A DNA stretch of 64,000 bases from Symbiodinium natans (taxonomy: Eukaryota; Sar; Dinophyceae; Suessiales; Symbiodiniaceae), in NCBI GenBank assembly GCA_905221605.1, contig CAJNDS010001079.1, positions 581,001 through 645,000 of the forward strand, given 5' to 3'. The translations under genes were made by a program, and so were the position numbers. Under the pieces are notes generated by a model. It was not told where the DNA came from, searched no databases, and saw only the letters and a program-made list of their open reading frames with translations. This document shows, in pieces, positions 1 to 28,572 of this stretch. Position 1 is the stretch's first letter. The number at the start of each line of letters is the position of its first letter.

Positions 1-1859
1 ACCCCTGAAGCCCGAAGCCTTAAGCTGAAACCCGAAATCCCCAGCCCGAACCCTGAGACAGATACCCAGAACCTTAGGGTTCTGCTGCTTTTGTTTGTTT
101 TTTTTTTTTTTGGGGGGGGGGGGGGGGGGTTGGGGTTTTAGTGTTTTAGGGTTTGGGGTGTGGACATGCTCCGCGCACCTTCGGCGTCACTGCTCACGGT
201 GGGATGCACCATCACGTCTTATGCAAGAAGCTGGCCTTGTGAGGCGGGGAGTTCGGGGGAGGTTGAGGACTCGATTTGATGGAGACATCAATACTGCCGC
301 GAGAGCAAGAAGATGTCTATGGAAGGAATGGCAGGAATGTTGCCTTTGTCACGTTTTTGGGAGGAGCTCGAGCGACGACCGTTGCGGAAACGTACATTGC
401 CATGACCGGCCCATGGAGGTTGCTCGCCGGTTCGCAATGTTCGCTGCTTTGATGTATGCTACTCTTGGAATCATGCCTCAATTTTAGATTGCCGCCGTGA
501 TTTTGAGCGGGCACTCGCTCAGTGTAGCTGTGGTCCATACAGTAGCAAGGCGCATCTGCAACATGCAACATGAATCCAAGCCGTCCACACCGTGTACCGT
601 GTGCTAGAGATTCAAATGGCACGAATACTCTTCCAAGCCAACGTCCAAAGCTTAAACTGAAGACCAATAGCCGCCAATAGCCCGTTCACATCAAAAGCAT
701 GGATCGTTGCTTTAGTCGTTTGAGTTCCGTACCGACCTTCAATGCCGTGTACTTTTTGACGGCTGCTGTTCCACAGCATCTTCAAAGACGGCCACTGTGG
801 CATCTTTCCACATCTCCCCGTTCACGCGTAGTATCCCGTGAAACAGAAGGGCGCATAGGGCACATAGCAGGTGAAGTGCAGGCCCTCCAGCCGCATGCTG
901 TCTGAACTACGTGTCGGAGCCGGGTGAATTTGCCGATTTGCCATGGGGTTGCAGCCCTTGCCGGACCTGGTGCTTTGGCTCAAGTTCTGCTGCTTCAGTC
1001 GAACGGTGGTGGACAGATACATGACAAGATATGACAGGCCTGCCCTTCCTGGATTGAGGTCACAGAAGCATACAGAATCGCACAGCTGACGGTGTGATAG
1101 CACTGTGTTGCAGCACCTGCGGCTGAGTCTGCCCATGCCAAGATGGCCAGGCCCTTAAGATAGGATGCGGTGGGTCAAAGCAGTTCCGCTACATCGCCTG
1201 CAACTTTCGTTGCATGCGCGTCTGATCTGTGGGCGCTCAGATGTGCTGGCTGCTGTCCTGTATTCTGGAAGTTCCGAGGCCACCATCCCGAGTTCTGACG
1301 ACCCCGAGGACATGTCCGAGCACCTGCACAGAGCTCGCAGGGGCTAATGGGGGGTCTTTCCTCATTCCCTTTACGGAACTCTTTGCTTCGGCCCCTTTAA
1401 ATGCTTTCCCCTCATTGCATCCTGCATAATCCATGAGCTGGTAGCTCGCCCGACTGCTCCTCTGCTACGACGTTTGCGCAATTGCCTTGTTCAGGAGGTT
1501 GCAGAGGCGGTGACTGTGCTGGTGCGGCAGAGTCTGCACGAGGAGGATGATTCTTTCAAGGGTTTAGGGATTAGGGTTTATAGGGTTCAGGCGAAATCTG
1601 TTTTGAAATTTCTGAAGCGCTCGCCTTTCCAGAGTTCTCCGGCTGTGATTGTTGGCAAATTCGCTCGCAAGTTTCGGCAACAGAGCAAAGCTCACCTGAC
1701 GAGTAGCGAAAGTACCTGTGAGCAGTTTACAGGGCGTGTTGACGAAATCGAAAGCAAGGACTGCTCTCAGCTCCTTGCATAGAATCACCTGAGATCTGCA
1801 AGTAGACACCGTAGCAGAAGGTTGAGAAAGGGTTCCATAAAGTTCCATACCTCCACATC
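1..1859. other. 5' flank with no supported gene
   Basis: No conserved protein was recognised on either strand. The stretch opens with degenerate CCCTGAA/CCCGAA-type heptamers and a T-run followed by a G-run at about 98-129. Short reading frames here do not resemble known families. A possible coding fragment lies near 1465-1560 (Val/Glu-rich, reading rightward) but has no partner exons. An 11-base match to the 3' end of the dinoflagellate spliced leader (TTTGGCTCAAG) lies at 972-982; it may be chance. Confidence 0.5.
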
Positions 1860-18855
<16,996 letters not shown>

Positions 18856-19927
18856 ACCCTAAACCAAAAACCCTAAACCCTAAACTCTAAACCCTAAACC
18901 CTAAACCCTAAACCCTAAACCCTCGTCTGCTCATGCACAGCAAAAGAACCGTCGCCTATCAGCCTACATTCCATGTGCTAAAAGCGTGGTTTTCGGGCGG
19001 CGTGCTTCCAAACTGCCTCGTTGTTCTCCTCAATCCTACTGGGGCTACTTTGGTGGCCAAGGAGCGTGTCATACAGGACTCTGAGCGTGCGGGAGCCCAG
19101 GGCCTGCTCTCAACTAGGGGATTCAGGGGCGAGGTTTGGGGTGTCGGGTGCAGGGTTTAGGGTTTAGGTGGGGGCATGGGGGGGGGGGGGGGGGGGGTTG
19201 TAGGGCTTAGGATTGAGGGTTTAGGTGTTCGGGGGCCTTCGTTCTCTCTTTTGTTCTTCATATGTTTTTCTGTTTGAGGTTTAGGCCCTCTCTCTCTCTC
19301 TCTCTCCCTCGCTTTGTCTCTCTCTCTCTCTCTCTCGCTCTCTCTCCCTCTCTCTCGGTATGGTTGTTTAGGGTGTAGGCTTTAGTTAGGGTTTGGGGTC
19401 AAACGCTTGAGGTTCACGGCTTTCTATTTTGGACCTAAACCCTAAACCCTCAAGCCTGGCGTAAGTTGCAAGGCTCAAGCGTCGATCAGCCGAACATATC
19501 CCCAGAACCGCACCTAGAACCTAAACCGCGCATCCTGCATCGACCCACAACCCGATTAGTCAAAAAGAACCCTAGGACTTGAAGGCCCCCATACCCCGAA
19601 GCCCCAAACCCTTAACCCTACCAAGCCCCAAGCCCCAAATTGAATTCAGAGACAAACCTACTGAACCCTACCCTCACTCCCGACCACCCCCCCCCTCTCT
19701 CAAGGGCTTAGCTGGGTTCTTGTTAAGGAACATTACCATCAGAAGGGGGTTGCGTCAGAAGAGAATCTTGTCTCCTCATCATGCAAGCCCTAAACCCCAA
19801 GCCCCAAACCCTAAACTTAGCTTAAGTTCCTTAATAAGAACCCTGTTAGGACGTGCCGGTCTTCGACCCTGAGCCCTGAACCCAAGATCTATGAAAAAGA
19901 TCAGGGTTTAGGGTTTAGGGCTCGCAG
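18856..19927. other. Spacer after DIS3
   Basis: Holds CCCTAAA arrays, dispersed-repeat family B (18922-19010), a G-run, a TTTAGGG run and a (CT)n tract at 19279-19345. No gene recognised. Confidence 0.6.
18922..19010. repeat. Dispersed repeat family B, copy 1
   Basis: Shares CCTCGTCTGCTCA, CCTATCAGCCTACATTCCATG and CTAAAAGCG-TGGTTTT-GGGC with 25177-25298. This copy lacks about 33 bp present in the other. Both copies follow directly on CCCTAAA arrays. Confidence 0.85.
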
Positions 19928-20030
19928 GTGAGCAATATGCAGCTGTGGAGGCTGCCCGGAAGCAGGTGCAAGAGGAGATGTTCCCCGACCAGTGCCTCGG
20001 ATGGCCGAAGGGGCCCAACGGGAGCGCCCC
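19928..20030 (+). CDS. Candidate exon, unknown protein
   Basis: After CTCGCAG| the frame reads EQYAAVEAARKQVQEEMF then CLGWPKG, with high GC unlike the flanking repeats. A short TTTAGGG run precedes it and CCCTAAA follows, the reverse of the usual layout. It could be a late DIS3 exon or the start of the next gene. Family not recognised. Confidence 0.4.
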
Positions 20031-20536
20031 CAAACCCTAAACCCTAAACCCTAAACCTTAAACCTTAAACCCTAAATCCTAAACCCTAAATCAATCCCAA
20101 CACTCTCAGGTCAGAGCAGACCCCCCCCCCCCCACTTGGTGCTTTTTCTGGGGTTCAGGCTTTCTTTAGTGTTTTGGGCTTAGGATTTGGGGGACTGGGG
20201 TTCAGGTTGTTTCGCGTTCCCATTCTAGGGCCCTTGCCATCTGCCGCAACATCCCAGGATAGAGCGCGAGGCCAACTAGCGCGCAGAAGCGAAGACAAAA
20301 AGGTGCTGTGCCAACACCACCAGCAGTTTAGGGACCCCCTGTTTTTCGGCAGGGTTATAGGTTAGCTTAGTCATAGCTTATGAACCCTGTCTATAACTAC
20401 CCATGAACCTTCCAAGTACGCCCCGCAAAAGCCTAGGAGAGGCCCATGTCTTTGTCGGCCCGGCCATGCAAGAGTTTTGGCCATGAAGCCCTATACAGCT
20501 TCAGGGTTTAGGGTTTAGGGTTTCGGGTTTAGGGTT

Positions 20537-20668
20537 AACCCTGAACCCTGAACCCTGAACCCTGAACCCTGAACCCTGAACCCTGAACCCTGAACCCTGA
20601 ACCCTGAACCCTGAACCCTGAACCCTAAACCCTAAACCCTAAACCCTAAACCCTAAACCCTAAACCCT
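20537..20668. repeat. CCCTGAA block passing into CCCTAAA
   Basis: About a dozen identical CCCTGAA heptamers, then six or more CCCTAAA. A short TTTAGGG run faces it at 20502-20535, forming an inverted pair at one point. Confidence 0.95.
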
Positions 20669-20970
20669 ACAGGATTTGGTACAACAGAAGCCCGAAGCCC
20701 TATCTCTCTCTTCGAAGCGCTTCGTTCCCTTTCCTTTAGCCACACGTACCGAAGGCTAGCGTTAGGGTTTATTTGGGATGTAGGGCTGAGGGTTTACAAG
20801 TTTTTTCACTTTTCTAGTTTCGGGGTCCTCAACATGCGCGGAGCCAAAACGCCATGCCTCGCAAATCCTCAAGCTCGAAAGGCCTAGGCCCTGAAGCCCC
20901 AAAGCTGCGAAGCCCGAAACCCTTAAGACACCCCTTACCTGAAAGCCCAAAAGCCCGCTTCGCGGCTCCA

Positions 20971-21110
20971 GCCCTAAACCCTAAACAACTCTAAACCCTA
21001 AACCCTAAACCCTAAACAACTCTAAACCCTAAACCCTAAACAACTCTAAACCCTAAACCCTAAACCCTAAACCCTAAACCCTAAACCCTAAACCCTAAAC
21101 CCTAAAGCCT
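20971..21110. repeat. CCCTAAA array with CAACT-linked higher-order units
   Basis: CCCTAAACCCTAAACAACTCTAAA is repeated about three times before simple CCCTAAA resumes, an early higher-order pattern. Confidence 0.9.
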
Positions 21111-21223
21111 AAACCCAAAACACCTAAACCCTAAACTCTCAACCCTAAGCCCTAAACATCCTAAACCTCAAGCCCTAAACCCAAAACCCCATATGGACCC
21201 ATGGACCCTAGGGTGCTGGCAAG

Positions 21224-21294
21224 GACCGCGAGCGGCTCGCGAAGGACGAAGCGCTGCTGCAGCGGCTCGAGGACCTGTTTGGGCCTCGGCGCTT
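21224..21294 (+). CDS. Candidate exon, unknown protein
   Basis: After GGCAAG| the frame reads DRERLAKDEALLQRLEDLFG, a charged helical segment in a GC-rich island between CCCTAAA arrays. Host gene not identified; possibly an N-terminal exon of the unknown gene that continues to 26701. Confidence 0.4.
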
Positions 21295-22801
21295 GTTGGG
21301 TCGAGGGCTCCGGGGATACTCAGGCCCTAAACCCTAAACCCTAAACCCTAAACCCTAAACCCTAAACCCTAAACCCTAAACCCTAAACCCTAAACCCTAA
21401 ACCCTAAACCCTAAAGCCGAAAAACCTTATACCCTAAAGCCTATAACCCCAAACCCCAAGCCCTAAACCCGCAAAACCTTAAACCTTAAACCTTAAACCC
21501 TAAACCCTAAAACCCCAAACCCCAAACCGTAAACCCTAGATAGACCCTAGACCCTAGATCCTAGAATGCCCTAAACCATCATCGGGCGATAATATAGGGG
21601 CCTTAATAATTAGACTAGGGTTTTGGGGGTTATTGTAGCGAACAATTATACAGGGACCATAGGGGAATACTTTTTGTTCGCTTGACTGGCCTGGTGGCCG
21701 GCGGGCAGCTCAGTTCGGGCGCGCCTCTGGAAGAGGCACAGCACGCAGCACAAGTATGGCTGTGTTTTTATGGGTTGCGAGTTGTGTAGAGGGTTCTATA
21801 GGATTGAAGACTTTGCCAAGAGCGAAAAGCCTTAAACTCCAAACCTTAAACGCCCAAACGCTCAACCCGCGAACCCACAACTCTGAGGCCTGGAATCCCC
21901 AAACCTTGCGCGCCCTAAGGCGTTAAGCCACTTGTATAAGCCCCTACATCCCTAACCCCCTGAACCCTAAGCCGCGAAATGTCCAAAACCCTTAAACTAC
22001 CCTAAAACTCGAAGCCCCGAAGGCCTTAAGCCCCTAAACCCTAAACCTCCCAACGCCCCTGAACCCCGAGATTGGAGAAGCAGCTGGCAGCCCTTGCTGG
22101 CTTCGGCCGCAACCCCAGCGCTCAAGGAGTTGAACGGCCTTGGATCCCTAAGAGGAACAGAGTTTAGGGGCCTGTACCTTCCTCTTCAAATTGAGAATGT
22201 CCTTGTCGGGGCTAGAATGGGCTGGGGTGACTTTGAAGTGTATGACCTCAGGTGGGCGCTTCACACAAGGAAATCGCAAGCTAGTCACTGGCCGCGCAAG
22301 ATAAGGTGGTCTGGGGAAACCCCGGTAGTCTTGGGAAACCCCCAGATTCTCGTGCCGCAAAGACGCCCGCATGCGCGAGGTGACAAGGGCCCGGAGACGC
22401 AGCCGCATCTAGGCTGCATCTTTGTTACTTTATGCTTTATGGTTTAGTGTTTAGGGTTTAGGGTTTAGCCGCCACTACTGGCTTCACCCGCCTAGCATGA
22501 CCCTGTTTCTGGAGTGCCGCTGATAAGCCTGCCTTAAATCTCGAGGTGAGTTGTATGGCGCATGGTAAGGTTTCCTTACTTCCAGCAACCAGTTGCGAAA
22601 GCCCTAAACCCTAAACCCCAAACCCTAAACCCTAAACCCTAAACCCTAAGCCCTAAGCCCTAAACCCTAAACCCTAACCCTAAACCTTAACCCCTAAACC
22701 CTAAACCCTAAACCCTAAACCTCTAAACCCCTAAACCCCTAAACCCTAAACCCTAAAACCCTAAACCCTGAACCTAAAACCCCTGAACCCCTAGACGCAA
22801 G

Positions 22802-22857
22802 GCCAGAGAAAGTCGCGGGGCATGAGGCCGCAGGCGCGGCGTGTCTCAAGCTCGCAG
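22802..22857 (+). CDS. Candidate exon, unknown protein
   Basis: A GC-rich island after a CCCTAAA array reads PEKVAGHEAAGAACLKLA between an AAG|G acceptor and GCAG|GG. Frame and donor are uncertain. Confidence 0.35.
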
Positions 22858-23607
22858 GGCGCTGAGAACGCATCCCCCTTGTGCAGCTTGCTTGTGGGGG
22901 TTGTTCCATCTGTCTGGGGCATTTTTCAAGATTTCCTGAGAGATGCAACGCTGAACCCTAAGCCCAAACTCTGAGCCCTAAACCCTAAACTCTGACCCAT
23001 AAACCCTAAACCCTACACCCTAAACCCTAAACCCTAAACCCTCAACCAGTTCGTTGACCAACTTGCGTATGCTTCGATGGTGGTTCTCATTTCGTTGCTT
23101 GTCTCTAGGCCCGGAACTTGACAGTGGGCCGGCCGGACATGCAGGCACCAGAATGGGGTTTAGGTTTAGGCCGGGTTTAGGGGGTTTAGGGGGTTTAGGG
23201 TTTTGGGGGTTTAGGCCGGGTTTAGGGGGTTTAGGGGGGGGTTTAGAGGGTTTAGGGGTTTAGGGGGTTTAGGGGTTTAGCGGTTTAGGGGTTTAGTGGT
23301 TTAGGGGTTTTGGGGTTTAGGGGTTTAGGGGTTTAGGGAGCCCTAGATTTTCGGGGTTCAGGGTTGCAAGCCTGCCAAGCAAACCCAAGCTTCTCAAGCC
23401 GTCGTTGCCAAACCCCGGAACCCCCCAACCCCCAAACCCAAACCTCCAGACACCCAGACCCTCAAACCCCCAAGCCCCCAAGCCCCCAAGCCCCCAAGCC
23501 CCCAAAACCCCAAAACCCAAAACCCCAAAATCCCCAAGCCGCCAAGCCCCGCAAACCCCGAAACCCTAAACCCCTAAACCCTAATCCCTAGTGCGGTGCG
23601 TAGCCAG

Positions 23608-23662
23608 GACCGGTGGTGGCGGCGCGGCCTCATCGAGCGCCTAGCAGTTCAGGCCATCAGAG
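23608..23662 (+). CDS. Candidate exon, unknown protein
   Basis: AG|G acceptor, then DRWWRRGLIERLAVQAIR and a GT donor. C-rich heptamers lie upstream and G-rich sequence downstream, the same sandwich as at proven exons. Confidence 0.45.
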
Positions 23663-24468
23663 GTCTTTTTCGGGTTTTAGGGGTTTTGGGTTTTAGGGGT
23701 TAAGCCCTAAACCCAACCCTAGACGGTAAACTCTACATCGCTTTAAGATTTTAGGGGTTAGTGTTTCGGGTTTTAAGGTTTTAGGCTACCCGCGCGCCTC
23801 GAAGGAGGGTTTTGGGTTTCGGGTTTAGGGTTTAGGGCTTCCGGATGTTTGGCACAACAGTCAATAATGCTGATATGAGAGTTTCAATACCAAACCCGAA
23901 CTCTAAACCCTAAGCCCTGAACCCTAAATCCCAAAGTCCTAAAACCCTAAACTCAAAACCCAAAACCCTCAATCCTAAACACCCTAAACCCTAAATCCTA
24001 AACCCCTAGACTGTTTGTGCGCGCGGCACGTGTTGCCGCTTCAGGCGCGAAGCGATGTGGCCTCGCCAGGTGCCCATTTCCGGTGAGGTGTAGCGCTGTG
24101 GGGTTCAGGGACTAGGGTGTAGGGTTTAGGGTTTAGGGAGGGTTTAGGGTTTAGGGGTTTCGGGTTTAGGGTTTTAGGGTTTTAGGGTTTCGGGCTTAGG
24201 GTTTTAAGCGGCTGCTCGGCCGCAATCTTCAAAGCATAGCTGAAGCTTGCTAGCGACGGCGACAGCCAACGCCTCAAGAATAAGGCAAGCTCCGAACATC
24301 TTAAGCGCGGAATTAAGAACGTGTAGCCTAGGCCGTAGGGTTCTTCCAAGTCCTCTAGCACGAGGCAGTTAAGCACTAGCAGGTTGGAGCCAGTCAGGAC
24401 ACGAATGCAGGCATTGTCGGTAATTACTGCAGATGCCTTCTTCGGCCGCGTTTGGGGGTTGGAAGGGC

Positions 24469-24470
<2 letters not shown>

Positions 24471-24548
<78 letters not shown>

Positions 24549-24550
24549 GT
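24471..24550. repeat. (GT)n microsatellite
   Basis: About 36 GT units with one C interruption near the end. Confidence 0.97.
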
Positions 24551-25176
24551 TTTTTTGTTATTTGCTCTTGGGTAGGTTGGACGATCTTGAGCAGTTTATA
24601 CTTTTTAAAACCCTCTCACTGTATCGTTGTAATTCTCCATTTTTGTATTTGTGATGTTTTACGTTATATTATAAATTGCGTGATGAAGTTGCTTCCGTCA
24701 GGTGGTGAGCGATCATCCGCCTGGTGCGAGGCTGTGCAGGATGCTTACACCATGAGCGCAGCCTAAGACTTGAACCCAACCCGATGGCGCCTCGTTTGGG
24801 GTGTATAGACTACGAGACTACAATTTAGGGTTTAGGGTTTAGGGTTTAGGGGACAACCCCTCCCCCCCCCCCCCCTTGGTCCCGGCAGAAGCTGGCGGCT
24901 TGAAGGTCAGAGCTATGCTGGCCGGTGTCTAGCCATGTCACGGAATATTCAGTTGCAGTCCTGATGGCAACCCGGTTGGAGATGGCATGGTAAGTGTTCT
25001 TTAAGTGGCGTTAAGTAGGAGGCCCCGCAGTACCTTGGGTACTCAGAACCTATAAACGATCAACTCTACTTTGTACCCACTTGCTCCGTCCCCCGATACT
25101 CCGAGTAGGACCCCTAAACCCTAAACCCCAAACCCTAAACCCTAAACCCTAAACTCTAAACCCTCAACCCTAAACC

Positions 25177-25298
25177 CTCGTCTGCTCAGTCAGGTAGTTT
25201 CACGAACTGTGCATCAGAGGCACAGCACAAGAACCGTCACCTATCAGCCTACATTCCATGTTCTAAAAGCGGTGGTTTTTGGGCAGCGGGCCTCCGAA
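25177..25298. repeat. Dispersed repeat family B, copy 2
   Basis: Longer copy of the family seen at 18922-19010, with an extra segment of about 33 bp after CTGCTCA. Same position relative to a CCCTAAA array. Confidence 0.85.
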
Positions 25299-25739
25299 CA
25301 TGATGAGGCCCAGCTTCGTTGCAAACGCCATCGCTGGGAATCGGGGGCTGCGCACGGAGGCGCGGGTTGACATGGGATCGTGCCGGCGTTGGTCAAAACT
25401 AGGGCTCTTTTTAAGGGTATGGAAATACAAATGGGCCTGCATTGTAATAGTTAAAGAAGGGATCCTAATGCTGAATACCCCCCATGTCTCCATACTAGAG
25501 CAGTGTTGCTAAAGGGTGTTGTGACAGTCGTTGCGGGGGCTACAGCTTTTAGAGGTTTTCCGTGGTGTGCGGCCGCAGTTGGCGCATTCCAGATTTTCGG
25601 ATGGTTGTTTCGAGAATCATCACTTGCATATGAAGCATGTGAGCACTTGTTACATTGTCATCCCCCTTTTTGGGATAGTACATGATCGTACGAAGCCTCA
25701 GCCTTTTCGGATACCCAGGAGGGTCCACAACCTAGAAAA

Positions 25740-25838
25740 CTATCCCACCTGTTGATGGGCGCCCTTGTCCATCAGGCCCTCCCGGCACTGTTCCCGCATG
25801 GCCTGGCCGCGCTGCTGGCGTTGTGCGGGGGCTCTCAG
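25740..25838 (+). CDS. Candidate exon, helical protein
   Basis: Reads LLMGALVHQALPALFPHG then LAALLALCGGSQ, an amphipathic Leu/Ala-rich stretch like one HEAT/ARM repeat. Boundaries are not clear. It may belong to the gene whose exons run 26640-43477. Confidence 0.4.
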
Positions 25839-26639
25839 AAAATTTCGGGAACGAAGCTTTGGAGGTTTTGTGCTTGTTGTGTGCATCTGAAGATGCCCTT
25901 GGCAGCTCTGGGAAGACTTAGGCTGGCGCCGGCCGGATCACGGCTTCCTGCTGTTGCAGAACTTGTTCGCTGCGGGTGACGCAGGCAGGAACTGCAGTTG
26001 GAGATATGTCGAGGCTCCGTGCCGTTCATGTCGTGCGTGTGGCGCTCGAGGCGCCTTGTCGAGACACCGTGCACAGTCGAGAAGAGCTTGTGTTATGAAG
26101 TTCTTTAAGCACTGAAGCCTTCTCGGCGACCGCGATTGAAGTTCAAGGCATTCGAACGGCGGCTTTCCTCTTTCTCTTTTCCCTTCTCCTTTCGAAGAGG
26201 AATAGCAGCTTGCAAGCAGTAATCGTGAGCACAGGCAGGAGCCTGGCAACATTTATGAACCGAGTGACCGCGCTGGTCATTTGCCGTTTCAGACCCAGTC
26301 TTGGAGCAATGCAGCCGACATGGCAGAACAGAAACCCTCAACAAGTTGTAGCTCGGCCCCACTTTGAACAGACCTTGCAGTGCGTAAGGGCGTGATGGCG
26401 AGACCAGAACCGCTCTCTCACCCTCTAGGCCACGTGGTTGCGGTAGGCAAGGATGTTTTTCAGTATCGCAGAAAGGCACCGACCAGAAAATCCTAGAACT
26501 CCAATGCCTTACTTCGGGATTTAAAGCAGCACAGGTTGGTGACTTCCCGAGCATAAACCCTCAACCCTTGGACCCAAACCTTTTGAGCCTTACAACCTAA
26601 ACTTACTTCGGCTTAGTGACTTAGTGTTGGGGGCCGCAG

Positions 26640-26701
26640 GTGTCGCCGGTGCGGAGCGCCTTGCCGAGGAGCCCTGCGTGTTGCCCGGCGAGATGTTTGA
26701 G
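26640..26701 (+). CDS. Candidate exon possibly leading the helical-protein gene
   Basis: After GCCGCAG| the frame reads VAGAERLAEEPCVLPGEMFE, then a GT donor. Its phase matches the exon at 31075, giving ...EMFE|VDSDD. If that join is right, the TPR-RING gene lies inside this gene's intron 26702-31074. Confidence 0.5.
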
Positions 26702-27639
26702 GTACAGACGGCGCCGGGGTTTCAGGGTCTGTCGAGGTAGGGTTTACAGCTTAGGGTTTATAGATTTGGGGATGAGGGTGGCGGAGGTTGGTCTTCAGCT
26801 ATTGTTCTCTTCACGCTTGGGTGTGAAAGGTTGGGGGAGCTGGGTGGCTGCTGGCCGCATGTTTGCCAGAATCTTTGCACCGAAAGCGGTCCAATGGTGC
26901 ATTGCTTATGTGATCTGCAAGTTCGACGTGCTCTGTACGAAAACCTTGAAAGGCCGCCAGGTCTTGCTGACCCATGAGAATTGTCTCTTCGCTGTCCTCT
27001 TGTGTGCCGCCTCCGCTCGGTGAGTCAAGCCTCCTGTTGGCAAGCTTGCACGGTTCTGAGCCACCGCTCCGAGCCGGGTTTGTAATGCAAAACCTCCCCT
27101 GCCTTGTGCGCAATGGTAGCTGGAGCGATGCAGTCTAAATTGCTCACCGAGGTTGTCTGACTTGCACCTCAGAAAGAGGAATTTCAAAAACCTGAGAAGC
27201 CGGAAACAAACCCTCGCAGGACAGGGGAAATCGGAAGTCTAGGAAAGAGAGCGACGGCTACCTCATCTGTCTTGTGCCACTCCCTTTAGGGCTGCTATCA
27301 GCTATTGAGCCAGCTTGCCATAGCTGGTGTCAGATACTGCCATTTTGGGTTATGTCATGCTTGTTTACGGTTGCATTCTCAGGTTGTACATGGCGCTGAG
27401 CCTTCTCAGAGCCGTCAGTGACTTTGGCCAGTTTCAGCCAGCATTCCACTGCAGCACAAAGTTGCACAGCAATGTTGATAGAGCCCCTGCACAGATGCTT
27501 GTCGGTCGCGCAGCCCATCAAGCTCTGGATGCATATTGGGTGTGGCACAATGCTCGATCAATCATCTTAGCTGTAGCCAGAGCCTTCGTGGAATGTCAAG
27601 CGCAGCAGAACAGCACAGCATCATACGGAGCTTCCTTTC

Positions 27640-28461
27640 ATGGCGCTGGGAAGCAGATGGCGGTCCTCGTGGGCCCTCAGCATAGTCAGCCTAGCTGGGC
27701 TTGCTGGGCTTGCCTGGCTTGCAAGGAAGGTCATCAAAGCGCTTGCCAGAAGACCCAAGAGTCTAGACTGCTCGGCCCCCGTGCAAGCTCCTCGGGAAGT
27801 CTCTCAGGGCCACACGGATGAAGTGGGCCGTGCCCCAGCGGAGTCTCTTGACGGCCCTTTGCCGTCTCTGCCGGCAGCTGGCAGCACAGCGGCTGCGCCG
27901 GCTGCGGGGCCACCGGCGGCTGCGGTGCCACCGGCGGCTGCGGTGCCACCGGCGGCTGCGGCTGCCCCGGAAGCGTCGCAAGGCCCCGATCCGAGGCCGG
28001 GCGAGCCGCAGGCGGAGGCTGCGCCGCCAGAGGCGGCGGTGGCTTCGGTCGCGGCTTCGGAAACGGCGTCGGCGGGGGCACCGCCTTCGAATGCCCCAAC
28101 CCAAGCAGGTGCCAAGAAGGCCGCCAAGGCGACCGGAATGGCACGTGGCTTCCTGAACAAGCCGGCAAAGAAGCAAAGCAAGAAGTCTGACTCGCAAGCT
28201 TCTAGTCCCGCCACTTCGGCCACCACTGCACCTCCAGAGGCACAGAAGGAGGACAGGGTCACAGCCCCAGACGATCCCAGTTCTGCCGCTGCCACTCGAC
28301 TTGAACCTCAGCCTGGTCTCAAGCCGGAGATGTCAGACACAGACACAGCCGTTACGTCTTTAACGCGGATCATCATTCTTCTCTGTTCTTCTTTTAGTTG
28401 TTTTGTTCACGTCACCGTTGTTTCTGCTTTGCAGTTTAGGTGCCGTCGTCTCGCAATCTAA
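27640..28461 (+). CDS. Ala/Pro-rich protein with N-terminal membrane anchor
   Basis: A 273-codon ORF from ATG to TAA. Residues about 10-35 form one hydrophobic helix (SLAGLAGLAWLARKVIKALA) ending in Lys/Arg, typical of a signal anchor. The rest is Ala/Pro/Glu-rich and disordered, with a short tandem repeat (PPAAAVPPAAAVPPAAA) and Lys-rich segments (KPAKKQSKKS). No catalytic domain. It lies directly upstream of the TPR-RING exons and could be their N-terminal part, though no splice join was resolved. It could also be a chance GC-rich ORF. Confidence 0.45.
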   Translation: MALGSRWRSSWALSIVSLAGLAGLAWLARKVIKALARRPKSLDCSAPVQAPREVSQGHTDEVGRAPAESLDGPLPSLPAAGSTAAAPAAGPPAAAVPPAAAVPPAAAAAPEASQGPDPRPGEPQAEAAPPEAAVASVAASETASAGAPPSNAPTQAGAKKAAKATGMARGFLNKPAKKQSKKSDSQASSPATSATTAPPEAQKEDRVTAPDDPSSAAATRLEPQPGLKPEMSDTDTAVTSLTRIIILLCSSFSCFVHVTVVSALQFRCRRLAI

Positions 28462-28572
28462 AGAGACAGGCTAATGAGCCCATCTTTACCAACATGTTAT
28501 TGCTCATGACATCAACTCCGTGAAAGGAAGACACATGAATCATCAGACTCCGATCCTGCTTTGAGCGCCAAG

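Noticed and set aside
27734-28295. Four overlapping Arg/Pro/Gly-rich ORFs on both strands
   Set aside because: Shadows of the GC-rich Ala/Pro-rich repeat at 27640-28461.
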